From Streptomyces sp. BV286 (GTDB taxonomy: Bacteria; Actinomycetota; Actinomycetes; Streptomycetales; Streptomycetaceae), in contig NZ_JAHRIB010000133.1 of the NCBI RefSeq assembly GCF_019090165.1, forward strand, positions 29,484-93,483: a stretch of 64,000 nucleotides of DNA. The letters are read 5' to 3'. Positions 25,605-34,165 of the stretch are shown here, in pieces. Both the position numbers and the translations under genes were made by a program. The notes below the pieces were generated by a model that was given only the letters and a program-made list of their open reading frames with translations, made no database searches and was not told the DNA's origin. Within the stretch, counting starts at the first letter, position 1. Each line of letters opens with the position of its first letter.

Positions 25605-27494
25605 TTGACTTCAGCCGACACCCAGGGCACGCAGGCCGTGCCGCCTCACCCACCACTGCCCGCCGAGATCACCTACTCAGGACAGTTCTCCGTGAACCCG
25701 CTGGGTGAGGTCTCCTTCCGCAGACTCTGCGCGCAGCTTCCTGCGGTACTGCGCCGCATCACCAGGCTGTCCTGGGCCATCGACCGCCGGGCCGTCCTGC
25801 TGCTCCTGACCTGTCAGCTGGTCACCGGGGTGGCCGCCGCGGTGCTGCTGACCGCGACCGCGCAGGCCATGCACCCCGTTCTCGGCGACGGCCCCGTCGC
25901 CGAGAGACTCCGTCATGCCCTGCCCGCCCTCCTCGTCGTGGCGGGTGCGAGCGCCGCAGCGCGCGGTGCGAGTGCCCTGGCCGCCTACGCGGAGCGGCTG
26001 ATCACTCCGAAGCTCACGACCGCGACGGATACCGCACTGGTGGAAGCGGTCTGCCGCGTCGAGGCAGCCGCCCACGCCGTGGATGGTTTCGCCGACCGGC
26101 AAGAGGCAGCCGAGATGGGCGTGCTGCGGACACACGTCATGGTCTCCGACGCTCAGCGTTTTCTGTCGGCCCTGGTCAAGATGCTCACGGCCAGCGGTGT
26201 CCTGTCGGTCCTCAACCCGTTGCTACTCCCCCTGCTTCTCCTCGCTGTGCTTCCGGCCGGCGTCGGCGCTGTGCTCACCGCGCGCGTCGACTACGAGATC
26301 CACTACGCCAACGTTGCGGACCGCAACGTCCGCGGCATGATGCGGTGGTGGACGACAACGCCCAAGTACGGCGACGAGGTCCGCGCCAACGGCATGACCG
26401 GTTACCTGCTGTACTGGTACCGGTCCCTGTCCGAGCGGGTCGACCGACGCACGCTGGCCGCCGCTCCGAGAACGCTGCGCATCGCGTTGGCGTCCTCACT
26501 CGTGGGTGGGCTGTTCCTGGTCGTCACCTGGTCGGTCCTCGCCTGGCTGACCGTCACGGGCCGTGTCCCGCTCGCCATCGCCGCGACAGCGGTCGTCGCC
26601 GTGCAGACCACACTGGCGGCCCTGTCACAGGTCATCATCAACGGTGCCGCGGTGTTCCACACCAGCCTCTACCTGAGCGACATGCAGGCGTTCCTCGACG
26701 ACGCGGCACGACGTGCTCCCCGGCGCGGCGACCTGGCCGTGAGCGTCCCGGTGGAGGAAATCAGGCTGGAGGAGGTCACGTACCGCTACCCGGGCAAGGA
26801 CAAGGCAGCCGTCGACAGCGTCTCCCTGACCCTGCGACGCGGGAAGATCCTCGCCATCGTCGGAGTGAACGGCTCTGGCAAGAGCACCCTGACCCGCCTA
26901 CTCACGGGGATCTATCTGGCGGACAAGGGGCGGGTGACCTGGAACGGCTCGGATCTCACCACCGTCGATCCGGCAACGGTCTGGGACTGCACCGGGCTGG
27001 TCCCCCAGATCTTCGCGCAGTGGCCGCTGCGCGTGCGCGAGAACGTGACCCTGGGGCAGCCCCGGACCTGCGACGACGGGCCGGTGTGGGACGCCGTCGA
27101 CGCGGTCGGCATGCGGGACGCGGTCGAGGATCTGACGCTCGGCCTCGACACCCTCCTGGCTCGGGAGGTGTTCGGCGGGGCGGAACTGTCCGGTGGGCAG
27201 TGGCAGCGCCTGGCCTGCTCGCGGGCTCTGTACCGCCGTCCACCCTTGCTGATCCTGGACGAACCCACCTCGCAGATGGACCCCCGCGGTGAGCACCAGA
27301 TCTTCGAGAAGATCAAAGCCATCGCCGGAGACCGCATCACGATCGTCGTCACGCACCGGCTCGAGAACACGAAGGTGGCGGACGACATCATCGTCATGGA
27401 GCAGGGCCGCATCACCGAACAGGGCGACTACGACAGCCTCGTGCACGCGGGCGGTACCTTCGCCGAGCTCCTCCAGCTCTCCCAGGACCGTTAG
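25605..27494 (+). CDS. ABC exporter half-transporter (TMD-NBD fusion)
   Basis: 629 residues if translation starts at TTG 25605, which has aggag 8 nt upstream; no ATG or GTG in frame has a comparable site. The N-terminal half carries about six membrane segments (for example L-L-L-L-T-C-Q-L-V-T-G-V-A-A-A-V-L-L and V-L-N-P-L-L-L-P-L-L-L-L-A-V-L). The C-terminal NBD has Walker A G-V-N-G-S-G-K-S-T, signature L-S-G-G-Q-W-Q-R, Walker B L-L-I-L-D-E-P-T-S and H-loop V-V-T-H-R. Type IV exporters like this work as dimers and export peptides, lipids or drugs. There is no partner gene or peptide precursor beside it. Confidence 0.88.
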   Translation: MTSADTQGTQAVPPHPPLPAEITYSGQFSVNPLGEVSFRRLCAQLPAVLRRITRLSWAIDRRAVLLLLTCQLVTGVAAAVLLTATAQAMHPVLGDGPVAERLRHALPALLVVAGASAAARGASALAAYAERLITPKLTTATDTALVEAVCRVEAAAHAVDGFADRQEAAEMGVLRTHVMVSDAQRFLSALVKMLTASGVLSVLNPLLLPLLLLAVLPAGVGAVLTARVDYEIHYANVADRNVRGMMRWWTTTPKYGDEVRANGMTGYLLYWYRSLSERVDRRTLAAAPRTLRIALASSLVGGLFLVVTWSVLAWLTVTGRVPLAIAATAVVAVQTTLAALSQVIINGAAVFHTSLYLSDMQAFLDDAARRAPRRGDLAVSVPVEEIRLEEVTYRYPGKDKAAVDSVSLTLRRGKILAIVGVNGSGKSTLTRLLTGIYLADKGRVTWNGSDLTTVDPATVWDCTGLVPQIFAQWPLRVRENVTLGQPRTCDDGPVWDAVDAVGMRDAVEDLTLGLDTLLAREVFGGAELSGGQWQRLACSRALYRRPPLLILDEPTSQMDPRGEHQIFEKIKAIAGDRITIVVTHRLENTKVADDIIVMEQGRITEQGDYDSLVHAGGTFAELLQLSQDR

Positions 27495-27536
27495 CCACGC
27501 GCCACCGCAGGTGAGCGTGCCGCACGGGACGGCCCG

Positions 27537-27565
27537 CCGCCGGTGGAACACCTGTACCGGCGGCA
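27537..27565 (+). terminator. hairpin after ABC exporter gene
   Basis: gccgccggt (27537-27545) pairs perfectly with accggcggc (27557-27565) around an 11-nt loop, about 40 bp beyond the stop. This is a plausible transcription terminator. Confidence 0.5.
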
Positions 27566-28363
27566 GGCCGTCGACGGCGGGGACCGCGCGGGCTCCCCCT
27601 CCGCGCGCGGTCCCCGCACCGCGCCCCTCACCTGCAGCGGGGCAGCAAGCACATCGCCCCGGTCGCGCCTGCGGGTGAAGGGTGGAACGGGTGAGGCCGT
27701 GCACCCGGCCCGGCGGCTCCAGCTACTGGGAGCGACCTCGGGGCGTGTCGAGCGACCTCACTCCATGGCACGGCTCTCCGCCGGTGTTCTCCGACGCGAC
27801 GGGACGGCCGTACGACGACGGCCACCGTGTCCTCGCGGAGAGGACCGGCACGGGTCATCGGGAGAGTCATGAACGGCTCCAGGGCGGCCTGCGGATTCCA
27901 GGGCGGCCGCTGCCTGACCGTTTCTCAGGCCACAGAGTAGCCGTACGGCGCCGGAGAGTGAAGGCCCTCTCTGGCGGCTCTTGAGCTTCGCCGCAGCGGA
28001 CAAGCCCGCAGTGGACGAGGAGGCGAAGGATGTACTTGCCCTACGCCTGTCCCACGAGAGCGGCACCCATGGGCATCGCGGCGCCACAGCGGTGGACGAC
28101 TTCCCCGGGCGGTGCCATCTCGTGCGCTCCGGGTTTTCGGTGAGCCGCGCCACAAGGGACCCCGGGCGGCATGGTCCGTCGCCGCGCCACGCCCACTCCT
28201 GAACGGAGGTCCGATTCCCGCCCACGACGCCCTCCACCGGCTTCGACCTCCGCTTGGGCCGAGACCGGGTTCCGGCGGTGCGTCCTCGCGCTGCCACGAC
28301 AGGGACGTCGCAGCGGCTTTCGGGCCGCGTGAAGGGTCTGTGCGGTCTGCGAGGATGCTTTGT
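27566..28363. other. intergenic region with no convincing gene
   Basis: About 800 bp between the ABC exporter and the RsbQ-like gene. The open frames here on both strands lack motifs and read as GC-rich shadows. The only useful signal is gagg at about 28351, the ribosome binding site for the gene at 28364. Confidence 0.4.
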
Positions 28364-29173
28364 ATGGATGTAAGGCACAGGAACCATGTGACGGTGAGCG
28401 GGCGGGCCGACGGGCCCGTGGTGATGCTGGCGCACGGGTTCGGCTGCGACCAGAACATGTGGCGTCTGGTCGTGCCGGCACTGGAACGTGACTTCACCGT
28501 CGTGCTCTTCGATCACGTGGGCGCGGGAATGTCGGATCTGTCGGCGTGGAGCCGGGAGCGGTACTCCACGCTGGACGGTTACGTCGATGACGTGCTGGAG
28601 CTGTGCCGGGAGCTGGAGCTCGGCCCGGTGACGTTCGTGGGGCATTCGGTCAGCGCCATGATGGGCGTGCTGGCCGCCGCCCGGGAGCCCGCGGCGTTCG
28701 CGGGGCTGGTGCTGCTCGCACCCTCTCCGTGTTTCATCGACGACCCCGAGGACGGCTACGTCGGCGGGTTCAGCGCGGGTGACATCGAGGAGTTGCTGGA
28801 GTCGCTGGAGGCCAACTACCTGGGCTGGTCGGGTGCGATGGCACCGGTCATCATGGGCAACCCCGACCGGCCGGAGCTGGGTGAGGAACTGACCAACAGC
28901 TTCTGCCGCACAGATCCGGACATCGCCCGGGTCTTCGCCCGGGTGACGTTCCTGTCCGACAACCGCACGGATCTTGCCCAGGTGGGTGTGCCCACGCTGG
29001 TGGCCCAGTCCTCCCATGATGCGATCGCCCCGCCGGAGGTGGGTGCGTTCGTGCACGCCCGGATTCCGGGCAGCCGCCTGGTCACCCTCGACGCGACCGG
29101 CCACTGCCCCCAGCTCGCCGCCCCTCAGGAGACCGCGGCGGCGATCACCGCATTCGCGGAAGCAGTCACGTGA
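28364..29173 (+). CDS. RsbQ-like alpha/beta hydrolase
   Basis: 269 residues from ATG 28364 (M-D-V-R-H-R-N-H-V), 9 nt after gagg; an in-frame ATG at 28355 is an alternative. Catalytic residues: G-H-S-V-S-A-M-M (Ser), S-S-H-D-A-I-A-P (Asp), T-G-H-C-P-Q-L (His). The segment A-H-G-F-G-C-D-Q-N-M-W and the F-D-H-V-G-A-G-M-S-D loop are those of RsbQ and the plant D14/KAI2 receptors. In Bacillus, RsbQ hydrolyses or binds an unknown small molecule and activates RsbP. Here its stop overlaps the start of just such a PAS-PP2C phosphatase (TGATG). Confidence 0.92.
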   Translation: MDVRHRNHVTVSGRADGPVVMLAHGFGCDQNMWRLVVPALERDFTVVLFDHVGAGMSDLSAWSRERYSTLDGYVDDVLELCRELELGPVTFVGHSVSAMMGVLAAAREPAAFAGLVLLAPSPCFIDDPEDGYVGGFSAGDIEELLESLEANYLGWSGAMAPVIMGNPDRPELGEELTNSFCRTDPDIARVFARVTFLSDNRTDLAQVGVPTLVAQSSHDAIAPPEVGAFVHARIPGSRLVTLDATGHCPQLAAPQETAAAITAFAEAVT

Positions 29174-30444
29174 TGAGCGGGACGAGCGACGAGGAAGAGG
29201 CCCGGCGGAAAGGCGACGACGGGCCCGTGGTCGATCAGGAGCAGTTCTCCGCCCTGCTGGAGGACAGCATCGAGGACCTGTACGAGCACGCGCCCTGCGG
29301 ATACCTGTCCACCCTGCTGGACGGCCGGATCGCCAAGATCAACGCCACCCTCGTGGGCTGGCTCGGCTACGCGCGCGAAGACCTGCTGGGCCACAAGTAC
29401 TTCTCCGACCTGCTGACCGTCGGCGGACGGCTCTACCACGAGACCCACTTCGCCCCCCTGCTCAGGATGCAGGGCGAAGTCAGCGGAATCGCTCTGGAAC
29501 TCAAGGCCGCCGACGGCTCCCGCCTGCCGGTCCTGGTCACGTCGACGGTGAAGACAGGCAGTGACGGGCAGCCGCTGCTGATCCGTACCACCGTCTTCGA
29601 CGCCCGTGACCGCCGCGCCTACGAAACCGAGCTGCTGCGCGCCCGCCAGGAGGCCGACGAGGAACGCGAGCGCTACAAGCGCCTGGCGACCACCCTGCAG
29701 CGCACGCTGTTGCCGCCGGCCCTGGCCAACGTGCCCGGCCTGGATGTCTCAGCGCACTACCACATCGCCTCGGCCGACGAGGTCGGCGGCGACTTCTACG
29801 ACCTGTTCCCTCTCGCCGCCGGGACCTGGGGTCTGTTCCTGGGCGACGTGTGCGGCAAGGGCGCCGCCGCGGCGGCCGTCACCTCCCTGGCCCGGTACAC
29901 CCTGCGGGCCGCGGCCGTGTACGACCCCGACCCCGTCGCCGTCCTCGGCAACCTCAACACGGTTCTGAACCACGAGTACAGCGGCACCGACCCGCGCTTC
30001 TGCACCGTCATCTTCGGTCTGCTCACCCCCGACCACGACCGGCGCGGCTTCCACATCACACTGGCCGGCGGCGGGCATCCCCCCGCGCTGCTGATGCGCG
30101 CCGACGGCACCACCGACTACCTGCCCACTCCGGGCGGACAGCTCATCGGCGCCCTGCCCGACGCCCAGATCGCCACCACCAGCGTCCACCTGGACGCCGG
30201 TGACACTCTGCTCCTGCACACCGACGGGCTCACCGAGGCCCACAGCAACGCCGGTGCCGACGACGGGGAGCGCTACGGCGACGACGCACTCCTCGATTTC
30301 GCCCGCGCTCTCGCACCCACCACCGCGTCGGACACCATCGGCGCGATCCGGGGTCTGCTCAAGACCTTCGGCCGCGGCGTGGACGACGACACCGCCGTCC
30401 TGGCCATCCATGTGCCTCGACCCGACAGTGGAGATCAGCAGTGA
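29173..30444 (+). CDS. RsbP-like PAS domain/PP2C (SpoIIE-type) phosphatase
   Basis: 423 residues from ATG 29173, overlapping the previous stop. A PAS domain occupies about residues 30-150 (Y-E-H-A-P-C-G-Y-L-S-T-L-L-D-G-R-I and G-W-L-G-Y-A-R-E-D-L-L-G). A coiled-coil linker follows (A-R-Q-E-A-D-E-E-R-E-R-Y-K-R-L), then a PP2C/SpoIIE domain with D-E-V-G-G-D-F-Y-D, L-G-D-V-C-G-K-G-A-A, G-G-G-H-P-P-A and L-L-L-H-T-D-G-L-T-E-A. It should dephosphorylate a STAS-domain anti-anti-sigma factor, and the next gene encodes one. PAS probably receives the signal from the RsbQ-like hydrolase. Confidence 0.93.
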   Translation: MSGTSDEEEARRKGDDGPVVDQEQFSALLEDSIEDLYEHAPCGYLSTLLDGRIAKINATLVGWLGYAREDLLGHKYFSDLLTVGGRLYHETHFAPLLRMQGEVSGIALELKAADGSRLPVLVTSTVKTGSDGQPLLIRTTVFDARDRRAYETELLRARQEADEERERYKRLATTLQRTLLPPALANVPGLDVSAHYHIASADEVGGDFYDLFPLAAGTWGLFLGDVCGKGAAAAAVTSLARYTLRAAAVYDPDPVAVLGNLNTVLNHEYSGTDPRFCTVIFGLLTPDHDRRGFHITLAGGGHPPALLMRADGTTDYLPTPGGQLIGALPDAQIATTSVHLDAGDTLLLHTDGLTEAHSNAGADDGERYGDDALLDFARALAPTTASDTIGAIRGLLKTFGRGVDDDTAVLAIHVPRPDSGDQQ

Positions 30445-30800
30445 CCCAGCACCTGTCCCTCCACATCCGCACCGCTCCCGCCGGTGCGGTCATCGAGATC
30501 GCCGGGGACCTCGACCACCACACCGCCCCCGAAGTCCGTGCCGCACTGCCCGGGCTCGACCTGCTTCCCGGCCAGCAGCTCGTCCTCGACCTCGGCGGCA
30601 TCACGTTCTGCGACTCCAGCGGCATCACCGCCCTGATCGCCGCCCGCAATCACGCCCTCGCCTGCGACGCGGGCATTGCCCTGGCCGCGATCCCCGACCG
30701 GGTCAGCCGGATCTTCCGGATCGTGGGCCTGGACCAGGTCTTTCCCTCTCACCTCACGGTCCAGGCCGCCCAAGCCGAATGGCGCCCCGCCACGAGCTGA
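30441..30800 (+). CDS. STAS-domain anti-sigma factor antagonist (RsbV-like)
   Basis: 119 residues starting at GTG 30441, sharing GTGA with the phosphatase stop. The STAS motif L-D-L-G-G-I-T-F-C-D-S-S-G-I-T-A-L contains the Ser (D-S-S-G) that is phosphorylated by the anti-sigma kinase and dephosphorylated by the PP2C phosphatase. When dephosphorylated it should bind the anti-sigma factor and release sigma. The kinase/anti-sigma and the sigma factor themselves are not in this operon. Confidence 0.93.
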   Translation: MTQHLSLHIRTAPAGAVIEIAGDLDHHTAPEVRAALPGLDLLPGQQLVLDLGGITFCDSSGITALIAARNHALACDAGIALAAIPDRVSRIFRIVGLDQVFPSHLTVQAAQAEWRPATS

Positions 30801-30885
30801 CCCCGCGGCCGGAGACTCCACCCCGCGACGCGCCCGTACGTATCCGTCGGCCCTGTCCGGCGCCCGCGTGAGCCGTCGGTGCGAC

Positions 30886-31386
30886 CTACGCCTTCGTGGA
30901 AGGCACCGGGAAGAGCAGGCAGCTGCTGGTGGCGTGGGCGAGCAGACGGTCCGTCGCGTCGACCAACTGCGCCTGGGCGAGAGCGGTTTGACGGCCCCGG
31001 TTGACGACCGTTCCGATGGCGCGGACCCGGCCCGTGTCCACGGTGATCCGCCGCAGGAACTTGACCGTCAGGTCGAGCGAGGTGTACGCCATGCCCTGCG
31101 GGAGGGTGGACTGGACGGCGCAGCCCGCCGCCGAGTCCAGCAGAGTGGCGAAGACGCCGCCGTGCACGCTGCCGATCGGGTTGTAGTGCTCCTCCCCCGG
31201 CATCAGGGAGAAGACCGCTCTGCCCGGCTCCACCTCGTCCAGGGTGAAGTCGACCGTGGCGCCGATCGGCGGTCCGGGCAGCTTCCCCGCCTGCAGCTCG
31301 CGCAGGAAGTCCATGCCTGTCATCCGTCCGGCGGCTTCCGCCAGGAGCGCTGGATCTTCCCATTCATACGTACGTGTCCGCCCCAC
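30886..31386 (-). CDS. PaaI-family hotdog thioesterase
   Basis: 166 residues. The hotdog core shows P-G-E-E-H-Y-N-P-I-G-S-V-H-G-G-V-F-A-T-L-L-D, where N-x-x-G-x-x-H-G-G-x-x-x-x-x-x-D is the PaaI/YdiI signature for acyl-CoA thioesterases. It is soluble and probably hydrolyses a medium-chain or aryl acyl-CoA. It is divergently transcribed from the HxlR regulator, with 62 bp between starts, suggesting that the regulator controls it. Confidence 0.92.
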   Translation of the reverse strand: MGRTRTYEWEDPALLAEAAGRMTGMDFLRELQAGKLPGPPIGATVDFTLDEVEPGRAVFSLMPGEEHYNPIGSVHGGVFATLLDSAAGCAVQSTLPQGMAYTSLDLTVKFLRRITVDTGRVRAIGTVVNRGRQTALAQAQLVDATDRLLAHATSSCLLFPVPSTKA

Positions 31387-31448
31387 GGCCGAGCACCTTC
31401 CCTCTGACTTTTACAAATGAAGCTAGATGCGCTCGCACCTGACTGTCA

Positions 31449-31946
31449 ATGAAGAAGCCAGAGCTTTACGATGACCGGATGAAGTGGCTTGAGGCGAGCA
31501 CGGAGAACTGCCCCGTCCAGCGCACACTCGACGTGGTCGGAGAGAAGTGGACGTTGCTGATTTTGCGCGACGCCGTCAACGGAGTCCGCCGCTTCGACGA
31601 CTTCCACCGGCACATCGGGCTCTCGGAGGCCGTCCTCAGCGACCGCCTGCGGAAGCTGATCGCCGCCGGCATCCTCAAGACCGTCCCTTACCAGGAGCCG
31701 GGCGCCCGTTCCCGCAACGAGTACCGCCTGACCCGTAAGGGATGGGATTTGTGGCCCGCGCTGATGGCACTGAGTCAGTGGGGCGAGACGTACGCCCTGG
31801 GCCCCGAGGGCCCTGTGCTGGACGTACGCCACACCGACTGCGACGCTCCGGTCCGCGTCGTCGTCGAGTGCTCGGCGGAGCACTCCGCCCTCACTCCCGG
31901 GGACGTCACCGCCCGTCTGGGACCTGGAGCTCGCTCTAGGTCGTGA
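31449..31946 (+). CDS. HxlR-family transcriptional regulator
   Basis: 165 residues from ATG 31449 (alternative ATG 31479). The winged helix reads C-P-V-Q-R-T-L-D-V-V-G-E-K-W-T-L-L-I-L-R-D and G-L-S-E-A-V-L-S-D-R-L-R-K-L, with the wing near Y-Q-E-P-G-A-R-S-R-N-E-Y. The Cys in N-C-P-V-Q is at the redox/electrophile-sensing position known from HypR/YodB-type members. The AT-richer 62-bp divergent promoter region with the thioesterase is the likely operator. Confidence 0.9.
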   Translation: MKKPELYDDRMKWLEASTENCPVQRTLDVVGEKWTLLILRDAVNGVRRFDDFHRHIGLSEAVLSDRLRKLIAAGILKTVPYQEPGARSRNEYRLTRKGWDLWPALMALSQWGETYALGPEGPVLDVRHTDCDAPVRVVVECSAEHSALTPGDVTARLGPGARSRS

Positions 31947-32016
31947 TGATCCAGCGGCCCCGGCGGCGGCGCGCTCTCCCGACCGGTGTGCTCGGACGCC
32001 GCGGGCAGGGGTGCCC

Positions 32017-33288
32017 TCACGGCGGTTCAGCCCGGCGAGCCAGCTTCCGGCCCCAGGCACGGCTCGGTGCTTCGACGTATCGGTAGGTCAGCACGCACAC
32101 CGGCAGCAGCACGGCGAAGAACGCCGCTTCGAGCAGGAGACTGTCGCGCTGCGAGCGGCCGATCGTGCCGTAGGTCACCGCCAGCAGCACCGGGTGCACC
32201 AGGTAGACGGAGTAGCTGATCACTCCCAGTCCGATCAGCCAGTGCGGCACCCGCCGACGCCGTGCTGCCAGCCCGACACCGAACGTCAGCACGGCCAGCA
32301 GGAACGCCACGATCCAGCCGCGCCTGCTGAAGGGCGCCTCGCCGCTGTGTCCGTACGCACTCCCCACGGCGCAGGCGATCACCACGACGGCGGTGAAGGC
32401 TGCCCACCGCCAGGTGCTCTGCCCGTGTTCGGCCCGGTGGACGGCGGTGCCGAGGAACATCACGGCGAGGATCACCAGGCCCTCCCACATGGGGACCGTG
32501 CCGTTGCAAGGCACCAGGACAAGCGCCAGCACCCCTCCCAGTACACCCCCGGACACGCGGAGCACCGGTGACCTGGCGCTCGCACAGCAGACGGCTCCCA
32601 CCATGGCGACGGAAGCCAAGGTGATCAGCAGTCCCGTACCGACCGCGGCGGAGAGGGCGGAGGTCCGCACGGTGAACCCTGCTGCCGCGCTCGCGGCGGC
32701 GAGGCCCGCCAGAGCGACGGCGACCGCTGCCGACCGTCGATGCAGGCGGACGGTGAACAGGGCGACGACCAGCAGATAGAAGGCCATCTCGTACGAGAGC
32801 GTCCACAGGACGAGGAGGAAGCTGCGCGTTCCCAGGAGTTCCTGAAGCAGGGTGACATGGGCGGCGGCCACCAAGGCAGTGCTCTGCCCGCCGAGATCAC
32901 GGATCTCCGCAACGCCCAGCGCGTCGAGTGCGAGGACCACGGCGACGACGGCCAGACACAACGGGTAGACGCGGAACACCCGTCCGGCCCAGAACGTCCG
33001 GACGCAGCCCCGGCGCTCCAGCGAGGCAGGGATGATGTAGCCGCTCACCAGGAAGAACACCATGATGCCGTAGCGACTGGTGTTGAACTGCGGTGTCAGT
33101 TCCCGCCGGAAGTCCGCCATGAAGGCGTACGAGGAGTGGTCGAACACCACGACGAGTGCGGCGATGCCGCGCAACGCGTCCAGCCATCCCCACCTCGACG
33201 GACCTGCCGAGGTACCGGGTTCCGGTGGCCGTGGCGGCACGGAAGGCGCTCGCTGCGGCGGAGGCGTTACGCGGGGTGGGGGTTCCAT
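32017..33288 (-). CDS. acyltransferase 3 family membrane protein
   Basis: 423 residues with about ten membrane segments. The N-terminal family signature W-L-D-A-L-R-G-I-A-A-L-V-V-V-F-D-H-S and the G-I-M-V-F-F-L-V-S-G-Y-I-I-P motif identify an OafA/YrhL-type O-acyltransferase, which transfers acetyl or other acyl groups to exported glycans or lipids. No sugar biosynthesis genes lie beside it. Confidence 0.9.
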   Translation of the reverse strand: MEPPPRVTPPPQRAPSVPPRPPEPGTSAGPSRWGWLDALRGIAALVVVFDHSSYAFMADFRRELTPQFNTSRYGIMVFFLVSGYIIPASLERRGCVRTFWAGRVFRVYPLCLAVVAVVLALDALGVAEIRDLGGQSTALVAAAHVTLLQELLGTRSFLLVLWTLSYEMAFYLLVVALFTVRLHRRSAAVAVALAGLAAASAAAGFTVRTSALSAAVGTGLLITLASVAMVGAVCCASARSPVLRVSGGVLGGVLALVLVPCNGTVPMWEGLVILAVMFLGTAVHRAEHGQSTWRWAAFTAVVVIACAVGSAYGHSGEAPFSRRGWIVAFLLAVLTFGVGLAARRRRVPHWLIGLGVISYSVYLVHPVLLAVTYGTIGRSQRDSLLLEAAFFAVLLPVCVLTYRYVEAPSRAWGRKLARRAEPP

Positions 33289-33562
33289 GCCTGGACCGGG
33301 TCCTAGGGGTGAGGTGTCGAGTCGGGGAACTCAGGACCTTCCGATCAGGCGGTCCCCTCCGCGGCGGAGTGGGAGGCGGCCTCCATGAGCGGGTCCTGAC
33401 TCCGGCTCAACGACGCGGCCTCGTCCACGTCCCCAGCACCACCTCAACTGCACCCGTTCGAGCGCGAAAAGGGAGGGAGCGTGATATCACACCGCCATGC
33501 CCTCCCGCCCACCGAGCCCCGAGGGCCAGCGCAATCCCGCGCATCCGGTGGAGAAACGACAA

Positions 33563-33597
33563 CGCCCCGCCCCCGTGAGCACGACGGGGGCGGGGCG
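33563..33597 (-). terminator. terminator after I36-type secreted protein
   Basis: Perfect 14-bp GC-rich stem (33563-33576 with 33584-33597) around a 7-nt loop, 19 bp beyond the stop of the minus-strand gene at 33616. Confidence 0.85.
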
Positions 33598-33615
33598 GGT
33601 GTGCGGCGGGGCGGA

Positions 33616-34029
33616 TCAGCAGCCGTCGACCCACCAATTCGCTTCGCCGTCGTCGTTGGCGTCCGGGTCCCAGGTGTTGCCCCAGCCACGGTCGAGGCAG
33701 AAATGACGGTCCTCGAACGCCTGGTAGCCGAACACGACCACCGAACTGGGGACGTCCGGTGTGCCGTTGTTGAACCAGGACGAGTCGTTGTTGGCCATGT
33801 ACGCGTTCCTGGTGTCCACCCAACGCGCGTTCGTGTGGTGGAAGTTGGCGACACCCCAGCCGCCCTGGTCGAAGTTGATGTGCCGGTAGACACACAGCGC
33901 CCCGGACTCACAGCCCGCCGGGACGGAGCCGTTGTACCAGGTGGGGTCGGCATGGGCGGGAGCGGAGGAGAGCGCGACCAGGGCGGCGGCCGCCGTGGTC
34001 ATGGCCAGAGCGAATCTGGATCTACGCAT
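33616..34029 (-). CDS. secreted peptidase inhibitor family I36-like protein
   Basis: 137 residues from the ATG at 34029, with gaaaggga upstream. Signal peptide M-R-R-S-R-F-A-L-A-M...A-H-A-D is cut near residue 26. The mature region has C-E-S-G-A-L-C-V-Y-R-H, N-F-D-Q-G-G-W-G-V-A-N-F and N-D-S-S-W-F-N-N-G, the cysteine and beta-gamma crystallin-like pattern of Streptomyces metalloprotease inhibitor (SMI, I36). The C-terminal D-P-D-A-N-D-D-G-E-A-N is acidic and might bind calcium. Confidence 0.85.
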   Translation of the reverse strand: MRRSRFALAMTTAAAALVALSSAPAHADPTWYNGSVPAGCESGALCVYRHINFDQGGWGVANFHHTNARWVDTRNAYMANNDSSWFNNGTPDVPSSVVVFGYQAFEDRHFCLDRGWGNTWDPDANDDGEANWWVDGC

Positions 34030-34165
34030 GGCTGTTTCCCTTTCGAGGTGGAGTGAGTTGCAGCAAGGTGAAGTGCGGAGCGGTGCGGTGCGTTGTTGTA
34101 CGACAGGACAGTGGGCAGCAGGAGGTTCGGGGCATCGGCGGGCAAGGTCGGTCGCAGGGGAGGAA

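Noticed and set aside
27566..28363. Possible genes on both strands
   Set aside because: No conserved motifs; sequence reads as GC-rich shadow frames.
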